Assembly (NCBI GenBank): GCA_944739405.2
Contig: OX123186.2
Location: forward strand, 41,649,551-41,713,550
Direction: 5' to 3'
DNA: 64,000 nt
From: Euclidia mi
Taxonomy: Eukaryota > Arthropoda > Insecta > Lepidoptera > Erebidae
Shown: positions 50,658 through 62,190 of the stretch, one piece after another
Numbering within the stretch: the stretch's first letter is position 1
Layout: each line of letters starts with the position of its first letter
Made by a program: the position numbers and the translations under genes
Notes under the pieces: model-generated
Told to the model about the DNA's origin: nothing
Seen by the model: the letters and a program-made list of their open reading frames with translations, nothing else
Database searches by the model: none

Positions 50658-53603
50658 ATGGATGCCATTGATGATACGTATTGGTCTGCCGACGAAACAG
50701 CCGCTTCTTCCGACAATGACAGTTTCTCTTCTGCTGATGGTGCCTTGAGTGATTGTTTAAGACTTTCGTTTACCCAACAATCTCGAATGACGCTGAACAT
50801 TTGTCACCTAAATGCTCAAAGTATACCGAGCCACTTCAGTGACTTTCTGGATCTTGTGGCGGATGTCAATGTACATGCCGTCCTGATTTCGGAGAGTTGG
50901 CTCAAACCTACTCTTCTTTCAACTTCTTTCTCCCTCCCCGGCTTCATTCTAATACGGAATGACCGAGTCGGGAGGAGAGGTGGTGGGGTTGCAGTCTATC
51001 TCCGCAGTACTTTTCCTTTAAAAATCCTTGAATCTTCTAATCTCGCCTCTTCGCCTGCGGAGTACTTATTCCTTGAGGTTGACGTCAGGGGAGCGAAAGC
51101 TGTTTTTGGCGTCGTCTATTGTCCCCCTACTGTCGATTATTTCTCCAGTCTCGAACCAATTCTGGAATCTATAGGGTCACAGTATGAACATCACGTCCTC
51201 ATGGGCGATTTTAACACCGATCTCCTTTCCCCTTCCTCTAGTCGTTCCAGTAAACTCCTTAACATTATCGAGTCAGCCAGCCTCCACGTTATGCCATTGC
51301 AGGCCACTCATCACAATAGCAATGGGGTGGACACGTGGCTTGACTTGATCCTTCCGTCTAATCCTTCCCTAGTGACATCTCACGGTCAACATCCTGCTCC
51401 TGGTTTTTCCCGCCATGACCTTATTTTCCTTACTTACCTCTTAAAACCTCCAAAATCCCCTCCTAAAGTCCGGTACATGCGTTGTTTTGGTCGTATGGAT
51501 GTAACTAAACTCGGTCAGGATGCTTCTAAGCTGAATTGGGACAACATATTTTCTGCCTCCACTGTAGATGATAAAGTAAATGTTTTCAACAGCACTATTT
51601 GTCATCTATACGATGTACATGCACCGGTAAGGCGCGTGAAAATAAAGCATCCTCCAGCACCCTGGCTTACAGCTGGTGTTCGAATAGCAATGCGCCGTAG
51701 GGATCGGGCGTTTAGGAGATATGAACGGGACCGGTGCGAGGAAAACTGGGTGCTCTTCAAATCTGCAAGGAATCGGTGTAATCAAATGGTGCAAAATGCC
51801 AAACGCCGACACATTCTTAACAACATTACTTTTACATCGTCTGCCACTATTTGAAAGTTCCTTGGAACTCTTGGTATTGGCAGGCAGCAACGGTGTGACT
51901 TCCGCCTGACACTTGGTTTGGATGATATTAACCAATATTTCACCACTTCCACTCCTTTGGATCACCAGACCAAGTGTCTGACAGTTAACTACTTAAATAA
52001 TTTACCGCAACTTGACATTGAATCTTTCCAATTTTCTCCAGAGTCTTCAGGTGATATCAAAAGGATAATCCTTTCCATAAAATCTAATGCCATGGGTTAT
52101 GACAACATCAGCCGCCGTATGGTCATTACCATCTTGGACCAACTCCTGCCGGCGATCACCCACGTCATTAATTTTTCCCTTGAGTCTGGTTCCTTTCCGT
52201 CCTTGTGGGGCAAAGCCCACGTTATCCCTCTTGCCAAAATCTCCAATCCTTCTCTTCCCAACCATTTTCGACCCATATCCATTCTTCCTTTCCTCTCTAA
52301 AGTGCTAGAAGCCTGTGTCCATAAACAGTTGAGTCGGTTTATACACCGTCATAACCTGTTGAGTCCATATCAATCTGGATTCAGACCTGGCCATAGCACT
52401 ACTTCCACTCTCCTCAAAGTGACTGGCGATATTCGAGAGGGCATTGAAAACTCTAAAGTTACGATTTTGGTTTTAATTGATTTCTCCAATGCCTTCAATA
52501 CCGTCAGTCACGACCTCCTTTTATCCGTCCTCTCCTATCTTCAGGTTTCACCTAGGGCTCTGGATTGGTTCTCAACATATCTTCGGGGGCGTCAGCAGTC
52601 GGTACGCCTTGATGAGTCTTACTCAAGATGGGCTGACATTGAAGCTGGTGTCCCTCAAGGCGGTATTCTCTCTCCCTTGTTATTTTCCATTTTTATAAAT
52701 CTCATAACTAAAAATCTTCAGTGTTCTCACCATTTGTATGCCGACGACTTGCAGATATATACCCAGGTAAATGTAGAGTCGCTGTCTACGGCAATCGATA
52801 TGATTAACAGGGATCTGGCTGAGATACATGATTGGACTACAAGGTTCGGGCTGACTGTAAGCCCAAATAAAAGTCAGGCCATTATTTTGGGCAGCCAAGG
52901 CTTGTTAAGAAAATTTGACACAACCCATTTTCCAATCATTACATACAACGGCACGGCCATAGATTAGTACCCTGTTGTTAAAAATCTAGGGCTGCGTATG
53001 GATGCCACCCTTAATTGGCGAACTCAAGTGACCCAGGTGAGTCAAAAGGTCACCGGCACTCTACGGACTCTTTACCGCCTCAAAAACTTGCTGCCATCCA
53101 AGACCAAGACAATGCTTGTGCAGACTTTAATTTTCCCGTTAATCGACTATGGTGATGTATGCTACTATGACCTGAATGCAGATCTTCTCAACAAACTCGA
53201 CCGTCTTCTCAATAACTGCATTCGATTCGTTTTCAATCTTCGCAAGTATGACCATGTGTCTGCTTACCGTTCCCAATTGAAATGGCTTCCTATCCGTCAT
53301 CGTCGCAGTTTGCGTGCTCTCACTACCCTCTTTTCTATTCTTATGTCTCCTTCTTCCCCAAATTATTTAACCTGTCATTTTCAATATCTGTGTTCCAACC
53401 ATGACCGCAATTTGCGATCGTCTAATAATCTTCTTCTTACTGTCCCTTCTCATAACACATCTCTTATTCACTCTTCCTTTCTCGTTCAGTCCACTCTCCT
53501 CTGGAATGCCCTCCCTCTAGAAATCAGGACGTGCAAAACGAAGTACAATTTTAAGGCAAAGGTAAAGGAGCTTTTGTTGGCAAGACCAGCGGATGTGTCA
53601 TAG
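50658..53603 (+). pseudogene. LINE ORF2 (APE endonuclease + reverse transcriptase), two nonsense codons
   Basis: 982 codons in one frame. Endonuclease: NICHLNAQSIPSHFSDFLDL, ISESWLKP, RRGGGVAVYLR, MGDFNTDLL and FSRHDLIF (about residues 45-260). RT: HFRPISILPFLSKVLEACV, YQSGFRPGHSTTSTLL, LIDFSNAFNTVSHDLLL, AGVPQGGILSPLLF and the active-site YADD at about residue 694. In-frame stops: TGA at 51852-51854 (codon 399) and TAG at 52965-52967 (codon 770); no frameshift. It nicks DNA and reverse-transcribes the element RNA; this copy is inactive but young-looking. Confidence 0.92.
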
Positions 53604-53925
53604 GATCTGTATCTTCATTTCTATTCGCATTACTACTTTGCTATTGTATGTACCTACTGTATTGTATTTGAGTATGGCTTTACGTATTCTTCCTTTAATT
53701 CTTATATGTATATATATTTATGTATATATGTATGTATAGTGTATGCATGTATATTTATTTAAGAATTATATTATATTATTATACCTATATTATAATTATA
53801 GTAAGTATTTAATACACCTACTACGTTTCTCAGCACCGCTCAAAGGTAGACTGGTGGATAATGCCCAAGGCATTAAGTCAACCTGTACACAGTTTAGTGT
53901 ATAAATAAATAAATAAATAAATTGC
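53604..53925 (+). repeat. 3' UTR and ATAA-repeat tail of the CR1-like LINE
   Basis: GTATATATGTATGT-rich sequence, then AAGGCATTAAGTCAACCTGT and an (ATAA)n tail. Confidence 0.75.
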
Positions 53926-54149
53926 GTTATGTCGATACTGATCGTAAAGCAAAAAGGCTTTGTGACGAAGACATTTTCTTATTTCGCAATTTCAATAACT
54001 GTATCAAAATATAGTTCCTTTACGGGTTGATCTTAATGTTGCTCAGTAGGTGACGTCTGAGTAAGACAAGGGCCATTCGGTAATAATATATTCGTGCAAT
54101 TATTTGAAGTTAATCAACTTATTCAACTTATTTATTATGAGATCCGCAG

Positions 54150-54430
54150 TAGAACCAAAGTCGCCGACATAGCTCTCCAGATAGCCAAGCTGAAGTGGCA
54201 GTGGGCAGGGCACATAGCTCGAAGAACCGATGGCCGTTGGGGCAGAAAGGTTCTGGAGTAGCGGCCACGTACCGGACGACGCAGCAGAGGTAGGCCCCCC
54301 GCAAGGTGGACCGATGATCTCGTCAAGATCGCGTAAGGCGGCTGGATGCGGGTGGCTCAAGACCGGTCTGTGTGGAGAACCTTGGGGGAGGCCTATGTCC
54401 AGCAGTGGACGTCGTTTGGCTGATATGATG
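54150..54430 (+). mobile_element. RTE-like LINE 3' end (5'-truncated)
   Basis: Translation includes IAKLKWQWAGHIARRTDG and a GRRSRGRPP-like segment (one TAG and one frame change), ending in the conserved CCTATGTCCAGCAGTGGACG. It is the plus-strand counterpart of 26669-26918. Confidence 0.82.
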
Positions 54431-54485
54431 AATCGACTTATTATCCAGTACACGCACAAATATTGTTCTATTGTGTTGCAAAGCT

Positions 54486-55745
54486 TGAAGTACAAATTAC
54501 CAACGAAAGGGTATGGAGTGTACTGATCAAGTCTTTTCCTTGCGATGCATAGCCGATAAATTTTTGGCCAAAGATCAAAAGGTCTACTGCGCATTCATGG
54601 ATTTGGAAAAGGCTTATGATAAAGTGGTGAGGAATGAAATGTGGTCGGTACTGTCGATGTATGGGGTGAACAGCAGCCTCATTCGAGTTTTGAAATCCCT
54701 TTATGAGGATTCTAGAGCTTGTGTGAGGATAAACGGGGCATATACTGACTGGTTTACCATCAACACAGGTGTTAGACAGGGATGTGTAGCGTCGCCGTGG
54801 CTGTTCAACCTCTTCATGGACAGTTGTTTGCAAAATTTGAAACATAGTAATTGTGGATTAAGGATGAATGAGTTACTTGTCAAATGCCTCCTTTATGCTG
54901 ATGATCAGATTATTCTTGCGTCTTCAGCGGAGGTGTTGCAGGAGATGGTAACAATCATGCATGGTGCGTTAGAGAGTAAAGGAATGAAAGTGAATGTAAG
55001 TAAAACGAATGTTATGGTTTTTGAAAAGGAGGAATGCGTTACGGCTTAATGTTATGATCGATGGACAGCGAGTGGAGCAAGTGAATGAGTTTGTATATTT
55101 AGGTACGCTGTTTACAAGAGATGGTAAGAATGTAGAAGATATTGAAAGAAGAGTTAATGCAGGTAATAGAGTGAATGGAGCTCTGAAGGCGTTTATGAAT
55201 AGCCAAAACGTGTACAAAAAGGCACGTTTGGCTGTGCATAGAGGGGTGTTAGTACCTACTCTTATGTATGGTAGTGATAGTTGGGTAAGGCAGAAGAGTC
55301 ATGAAAGTAGAATAAATGCTGTAGAAATGAGAGCACTGAGAAGTATGTGTGGTGTCTCTCTGACTGACAGAGTAAAGAATTGTGTGATAAGAGAGTGTTG
55401 TGGGGTAAAAGAATATATAGTGACAAGCATCGAGAAAGGTATGCTAAGATGGTTTGGGCACGTGGAGAGGATGGATGACGAAAGACTAACCAAGCAGATA
55501 TATAAGGCAAGTGTGGAAGGGACAAGACGAAGGGGAAGACCTAGGCGGACGTTCTTTGACCAGATTGGAGACATCCTAAGAACAGGACAGGTGAGAAGTA
55601 CCCTGAACAGAAGAGCATGCATGAGGAATCTGATGGGAGTTAATGAAGCAAGAGAGATGTGTCAGGATCGTTGCAAATGGCGTTCCGTAGTCTCTGCCTA
55701 CCCCTCCGGGAAACAGGCGTGAGTCTATGTATGTATGTATGTATG
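54486..55745 (+). mobile_element. LINE (RTE-superfamily-like), 5'-truncated, with TATG-repeat tail
   Basis: The element ends CAGGCGTGAGTCTATGTATG with a short (TATG)n tail. The 3' end is shared with the SINE-B family at 2055-2334 and 62118-62190. A scrap of the same family is at 29945-30108. Confidence 0.85.
54513..55722 (+). pseudogene. LINE reverse transcriptase and C-terminal domain
   Basis: RT motifs: TDQVFSLRCIADKFLAKDQK, FMDLEKAYDKVVRNEMW, GVRQGCVASPWLFNLFMD and the active-site YADDQIILASS, then MKVNVSKTNVMVF. A +1 frame change near 55020-55045 leads to the second frame: RVEQVNEFVYLGTLFTRDG, VLVPTLMYGSDSWV, RWFGHVERMDDERL, RRRGRPRRTFFDQI and YPSGKQA before the stop at 55722. The endonuclease and RT N-terminus are lost by 5' truncation. 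Confidence 0.88.
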
Positions 55746-55942
55746 TCCCAACAAAAGCATCTGCAGTTTATGGTTTTAAATGAGTTCATAGTTACGTATT
55801 ATTTCAATGCAGTAAGAAAATTAGACATAACTCAGGTTTTTTAGGTAAAGCAAGAAATCAATATTGGTTATCGTGATGCACGAAAATGGTGCAAGTGTCT
55901 ACTTATCAAAAAGTTTGCTGAAGCTAAACAACAGACATTTTT

Positions 55943-57785
55943 AGGGTTCCGTACCTCGAAATGAAAAAACGGAACCCTTTTAGGATCACTTTGTTGTCCG
56001 TCCGTCTGTCAAAACCTTTTTTCTTAGAAACGCGTGGAGGTAACAAACTGAAATTTATGTCAAATAGTCACGTTTACTGTCCCTTGCAGCTGTGAAAAAA
56101 TCAAACTTCTAAGCCAACGCAATCAAAAGAGACAGCCGTTTATGCTGCTAATTTCCGCAAATTTAAAAACTCGCAAGGGAATCAAAACCTACAGGGTACT
56201 TCCCGTGAACTCAGAATCTTGAAATTTGGTACGAAGCGATGTCTTATAGCACAGATAAAGTAAAAATTCCGAAAACTGTTAATTTTTTGTAACATCATAT
56301 CATAAAAATATTTTTAATAATTTTAAAGTTATTACCATTTTCTCATGAATGCGTAAAGGTATTAAATTGAAATTCATAACAAATACTTCGGTCTGTAATA
56401 ACTTTAAACTGTACTACTAGCAAGGGAATCAAAACCTACAGGGTACTTACCCATGAACTCAGAATCCTGAAATTTGGTACGAAGCAAAGTCTTATAGCGC
56501 AGACAAATTCCGAAAATTGTTAATTTCTTGTTACATAATATCATAAAAATATTTTTATTAATTTTAAAGTTATTACCATTTTCTCATGAACGCGTAGAGT
56601 TATTTAATTGAAATTCATATCAAATACTCCGGTTTAAAATTTATTTAAGCTGTAACAAAATCAAACTTCTACCTCAACGCAATCGACAGAAACAGCAATT
56701 TTACTATATTTTCAAACTCACAACTACTCGCAAGGCAATCAAAACCTACAGGGTACTTCCCATGAACTCAGAATCTTGAAATTTGGTACGACGCAATGTC
56801 TTGTAGCGCAGATAAAGGAAAAATTCCGAAAACAGTAAATTTTTTGTTACATCGTACAAAAAAAATATTTGTATTAATTTTAAAGTTACTACCTCTTTCC
56901 TTATGAACACATAGAGTTATTAAAGGAATATTTTTAACAGCGTATCAAAAATGTTATGTAACACACTAAAGTGAGTTACGCAAAAAAACTTTATTATTTC
57001 ACTAAAATACTGACTTGCACCCTAAAATACTATTTGTACACCAAATATGATTATCATTTTACAAAATATCATTTGATATAAAAAGTTTCGTCCGCTCGGG
57101 AAACTTATCCACTCAGAAAACTTAATAGGTTATGTTAGGTTCTCTTGTGACCCTGCTCCCAAAAATAGGAGCACTGCGAAGCAGGGCTCTGTCAACTTAG
57201 CTTAGTGGTGCAATTAGTATTTTTGGTGGAAAATAAGTGTTTTGACTAACAGTTAAATACAACCCGTTATTAAATAGAAGTTCATATCAAATTCTCAGAT
57301 CTATAACACCGTTAAGCTGTAATAAAATCAAACTTCTATGTAAACGCATTCAACAGAAACGGCAATTAAAGCATATTTTTAAACTCCTTCCCGTGAAGTC
57401 AGAACCTTGAAATTTGGCACGAAGCAACGTCTTATAGCACAGGTGAAGGAAACATTTCGAAAACCGTACATTTTTAGCTGCATCATGTAATTAAAATATT
57501 TTTAATAATTTTAAAGGTACTATCTGCCCCTTTCCTCATGAACCCGTAGAGGTATAAAATTGAAATTCATATCAAATGCTCAAGTCAAACCTAAAGGGTA
57601 CTTCCAGTCAATCTAGAATCTTGAAATTTTGCATAAAGCACCGTTTTAAAGCACATAGGAAAAATTTCGAAAACCTTAAATTTTTAGTTTCATCACATAT
57701 TTTTTTAAATAATTATATATACATACAGGTTTGTACGGAACCCTCGGTGCGCGAGTCCGACTCGCACTTGACCGGTTTATTTATG
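55943..57785 (+). repeat. Composite satellite-bearing interspersed element, complete
   Basis: It begins with AGGGTTCCGTACC and CAAAAAACGGAACCCTTTT-like inverted motifs and GTCCGTCCGTCTGTC, contains about five 300-340 bp satellite-like units, and ends GTACGGAACCCTCGG plus the hairpin GTGCGCGAGTCCGACTCGCAC (57747-57767). Non-coding. Related pieces lie at 15241-16515, 27455-28135 and 48673-49207. Confidence 0.82.
56925..57265. mobile_element. MITE-like insert in a satellite unit
   Basis: A 341-bp stretch unrelated to the satellite interrupts a unit between GTTATTAAA (56916-56924) and its repeat GTTATTAAA (57266-57274), a 9-bp duplication. The ends are weakly inverted (GGAATATTTTTAACAG and CTGTTAAATACAACCC reversed). 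No coding capacity. Confidence 0.6.
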
Positions 57786-59502
57786 TTTAACTACATTTTG
57801 ACCGTATTTAGTCCAGTAACACGATAACTTTGGAACTGATATAAAAATATAAATGGCCGACGTTTTAGTCGACTGGCACCGGTCATAGGCACAAGCTAAC
57901 AGGATAATAGTTCTATATCTCTATAGTTCAATACTTATTATACATATTTAGTTTGAGGTTAAACTTGCACCTATGTAGTTACTTACATTCTATTTTCACT
58001 ATTTGTACTTAGTGCGCTCACTTTACTGTTCATACATCTTGTCTAAAAATCATCGCAACTATATTTCGTAATTAGGTATTTTAGGTAATAGAAGAAACAC
58101 CGACAAAAGTATGGTAAATAAGTGCTCAATTTCATAGTCTTTCTTCACAGTATAGGCACAATATATAAATATTTGATTTATATCAGTCTTTGAAGATTAT
58201 CGTGTCATAACCATTATTGTATGGATCCGTTCGATGTTTACTACAGTGTAATAGGAGACCTTATTTTAGGCATAACTAGCTTTTGTGCTTGCAAAACTAA
58301 TGGCCAATAGATTATCATAGAACGGCTTGCTTGGCTGCAACGTTCAGGTGGGCTCATAATAATTATTATGAGCCCACTATTATTATTAGATTCGGTAAAT
58401 AGTTTGGCTATTTGATACAAAGTTTATAAATATAGGTTGCAGATTTAAAAAGTGCTTTCACTTTAAGATAAATTCATGAATAGAATTGAATTTAAATATA
58501 ATCAATCATCGCCTCAGCTCAAAAACTTCCACTGCAGGTCCTTCCCCAAGACTAATTGATTAAGGATTCTCTATCGGCAAGTATGAATCCGATTATTTTA
58601 ATAATCGTTTGACTCTATAACATAATATTTCCACATAATAATCGGTACTCCTTAGGGCTACGTAGGATTAATCATATTTCATGCGAACAAATCAGAGCAG
58701 TTCTCAATGTAAGTTCTAAGTACTTGTTCAATACTTTAGTGCATAATCCAACTTTACTGGGAATTATGCATACGTAACCGTGATAAAAGAAATATATTAC
58801 AAGTAGTAGTTATTTGAAACTGATCCACTAGAATTAAAGTTATAAAGTGTTTGATATCTTTACATCTACACATCTACATCTCCCCAACGCAACTGCGTTC
58901 AGCAAATATTCTCTACTTTTAACGCTGTTAGTCCACCGACGCGTTCGCATGTGGCTGTAAAACTTTGGCGGAACTATTGCGGTGACGTAACATGTGCGGA
59001 ACGAAAAACTGTCATTGTAGTTTTGGATGCCGGTGGGTGTAAACATCTTTTTTTACGCATTTTTATCATCTCCGCGTCCAACAACGTAATTTCACGATAA
59101 TTTTGAATTAAATTAAGAAATATTTCAATGTTCACAGCGTTCATTATATGAAAATTTATCCGTCTTGACAGAACATACGGTGACGCACGATCTTTCAAGA
59201 CGTTTGCGCGTCTGTATGACTATGATTCCGCAGCGCAGTTATCTGCGGAACAGCAGTGACAAGGATACAACTAATTAATCTTGTTGGGTAACAGACTTAC
59301 TAGGAATTCAATATTCATTTTGAGATGTAGCATTCGTTTTTGACATAAGTCCCATACAAAATATGTCAAGTAAATACAAATCTCGAATCTCAAAATCCAT
59401 GGATGGATCGAATATTGAAACCAGCCGTTACACATACACAAAATGCTTTCTTACATTTGACAGCTTTTCTTAGTTTCGTTGTCGCATGCGATTGCGTTCG
59501 GT
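57786..59502. other. AT-rich spacer with a palindrome
   Basis: A perfect 30-bp palindrome at 58348-58377 (GTGGGCTCATAATAA and its complement). No gene recognised. Confidence 0.5.
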
Positions 59503-59700
59503 CCTATACCAACCCGTTTGGCCAGCGTGGTATAGTAGGCCAATTCCTCCTTTCAAAGGAGAGGCTTAGTCCAGCAGTGGACTGCTAAAGGCTGATGATG
59601 ATGATGACAAGCACAACCAGAAAAAGCGCAATAAACGTCTGCAAATAAAGGCTGCTTTGCTAACAAAAATTAGCGTATCGACTTTTTGTAACATCAGCTA
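59503..59700. repeat. Duplicated segment, left copy
   Basis: Starts CCTATACCAACCCGTTTGG, includes a LINE-like 3' end (GTCCAGCAGTGGACTGC, then GATGATGATGATGA) and runs on into AACGTCTGCAAATAAAGGCT. The right copy at 63803-64000 is colinear with no gap and about seven mismatches. Confidence 0.9.
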
Positions 59701-61207
59701 CTGGCAATGTTGGCACGTGTTCATCGTACTGTGAGTTTGCTTTTTTGCTCAAACAGTTTGGTCAGAAGGTTTTCAACCTCAATAGAATATTTAAAGGTCG
59801 GCCGGTGAAAATAAGCTTCAATTGGAGCTGCGATCCATGCAGGATTTCCGTTTTAATATTCAGGCGATGAAAAATATCCCGTCAAAAAAACCTGGACCAT
59901 ATGAGTTTTTAGAGGCCACGTATTTGAATATTGATGTTTATGGAGAGTATGGTCCGAATACCGCACCTTTGGTTATATGAAACGACCTGTTATAACAATA
60001 TGAGTAAGTCGTATATTCACTGTAATGGAACTATTTATATCTCCCGTGACACGCCGTTGCGAACTTCATAAAGTTCATATTTTTTCATTACAAAATCTGT
60101 GGAATGAAAAAATATGATGCTATACGCTTTGAAAGATAGGGCTTAGTGTAATAGTGTACTACAAATGTGAAATGTAAAAGCAACAAGCTGCTTTGATAGA
60201 TTGATGTTGTTTTATGTACAAATACAATTTGCCGCTGTAATGCCGACATTATTTTAGCCTCGGAAAAACAAAAAAATGCTTATGAAATAAACTAAATATT
60301 GAATACAGGTGCTGTTGGTTTGTCGCCGTCCATAGCCATGTCCACAATGGCATATTTAGCAAGACTTTTGGGAAGGCAAGCTTACCAGCTCATTATATGC
60401 CATTATTACGATTGAAATACGGATAGGCCTCTGACGTGGGACAAAACCCATATCAATACCCTTACACTCACATCACCTTCTCTAAGCTCAGCTAGAGATC
60501 ACTACTGCTCATCGGGAGTTACATACAGAAACCTACAAGGCTAATTATATTTTGGCGCCATGGTTAAAACCGTTGGTTACGCTTTCGGAGATAGAATGAG
60601 CAATGCCATTTAAGGTGGCATTGCTGCCAGTCTTCTGGGCACGCTCTTGGTTGATAGCGGTCGTGATCACGATATCTTGGTCTAAAAAGAGTTTCACAAA
60701 ATGGCTTCAAAAGTTGTTATAGACTATTTTTAGCAGAACTTCCACCACATACCTTTGAACTGTGGCTAGTTAAATCGAGACCTTATCCCATTATCGTCGA
60801 ATTCGAGTCCACGATTGTATAAATCCACTTACCTTTTCGGAAATCCCTTGTCCCTATCGGATCTTTAGACGGATTTTCACATAATATATAGAGGTTTGCG
60901 TCAAATAATGTGTTCAAGTTATTTTTACTTGTGTACAATAAAGTGTTAATCTACATATCTATCTATCTTATCCACAAAAAGTAAATAACATGTACTAACT
61001 TAGCCTTAGATTAGATATTACTGAATAGAAAAAGTCAGACCAACGATATTATATGGCACCAAATGTTGTATAATGTATTCGACACGTACTTAGTTTAGCT
61101 CTAATGGTTTTTAAATCCATATCACATTACTTTTTTCCTTTGTAACGGTCTGAAGCACAATTTGTTTTGTTTCAGGGTCGTGCACTGCCCACTTTTTTAC
61201 ATAAACT
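59701..61207. other. Unassigned spacer
   Basis: No gene called. 60300-60700 has a less AT-rich composition that could be a decayed element, but I see no motif. Confidence 0.4.
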
Positions 61208-61223
61208 ATTATGATTTAATGTT

Positions 61224-61597
61224 AGTGGCAGCGATAGCCGAGTGGATATACCAACAGACTGCCATGCAGAGGGTATCGGGTTCGAATCCACGGCGCGCAC
61301 CAATGACTTTTCGGAGTTATGTGCGTATTGATTTGTTAATTATCGCTTGTCCCGTGCCTTGGAGAGCACGTTAAGCCGTCGGTCCCGGTTGTCATGAAGA
61401 TCTTTGACAGTCGTTACAGGGCGTCAGTACCTTCTAATTAAACTGACACTAGTCTAAACCATGGAATATCGCTATCCCTTCGGGTTGCGGAGGTCAGACA
61501 GGCAGTCGCTCCGTGGAAAAGCTAATATTCAGCAAATCCGGTTAGACTAGTAAGCGGACCCCAGATTGAAACTGGGATAACGCTAAGAGAAAGAAGA
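61224..61597 (+). mobile_element. tRNA-derived SINE, copy 2 (SINE-A family), recent
   Basis: tRNA-like head with exact A box (TAGCCGAGTGG) and B box (GGTTCGAATCC), followed by a ~300-bp tail colinear with 1422-1790. A perfect 16-bp target-site duplication, ATTATGATTTAATGTT, lies at 61208-61223 and 61598-61613, which indicates a recent insertion. The tail ends in AAGAAAGAAGA instead of a poly(A). Confidence 0.93.
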
Positions 61598-61613
61598 ATT
61601 ATGATTTAATGTT

Positions 61614-62117
61614 CTTTGAAGTAGGTACGTGTTATATTTTTTATAAGCTTTGTTTTGGTATGGATGTTTAATGTCGAATCTTGGAAAAAGTCTAATAAAA
61701 TATTTTTTGTGACGAGTTAACGGCGGTGAACCTAGTTTGGTTACGTTGGCCGAAGCCCATTTTAAAGTTCAAGGCTATGTATGTATGGTAGCTGAAAAAT
61801 AAGTGGGCTATGTTTTTTATTGTAATTAAAAAACTAATGGCATTATTTTATCACATGAAAATGCCGCTGTATGGCCAGTTTTCTGGCTTTTAGTAGTGGC
61901 TCTTATCCAACTCAGCCATCGCTTGCCTTAAAAAGTTATAAGCTATTGCCAGCTTAACGCAATAGGAATTCGGTTTTTTATTATTTTCTGTCGCAGTAGT
62001 ACCGTGAAGATCAGTATCATGATATATGGAGAATAGTTCACAAAATCTCATTTGAACCTACACAGATGATACCGGCTTGAAAAAACAGTTTTAATATCAC
62101 AGAAAGGAATATTCTTA
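61614..62117. other. AT-rich spacer, nothing recognised
   Basis: No gene or repeat edge. Confidence 0.45.
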
Positions 62118-62190
62118 TGGCGAAATGTGGGTGTAATATTTACACCTCTGCCTACCCCTTCGGGGATACAGGCGTGAGTCTATAAATAAA
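62118..62190 (+). mobile_element. SINE-B tail (5'-truncated)
   Basis: GGCGAAATGTGGGTGTAATA, then GCCTACCCCTTCGGGGATAC and CAGGCGTGAGTCTATAAAT; same as the SINE tail at about 2245-2320. Confidence 0.85.

Larger units (their letters stand above)
49490..53925 (+). mobile_element. CR1-like LINE with ORF1 and ORF2, nearly intact
   Basis: Two ORFs on the plus strand followed by a 3' UTR and an ATAAATAAATAA tail (about 53901-53922). The element is about 4.4 kb. The apurinic endonuclease plus RT layout and the short-repeat 3' tail instead of poly(A) suit CR1/L2-type LINEs. Clade placement is from memory of motifs. Confidence 0.85.

Noticed and set aside
58348..58377. Perfect 30-bp palindrome as an origin or regulatory site
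   Set aside because: A single AT-rich palindrome without partners or neighbours; reported only as a sequence feature.
61224..61300. Possible functional tRNA gene
   Set aside because: It has A and B boxes but a non-canonical anticodon arm, a long attached tail, and target-site duplications; it is a SINE head.
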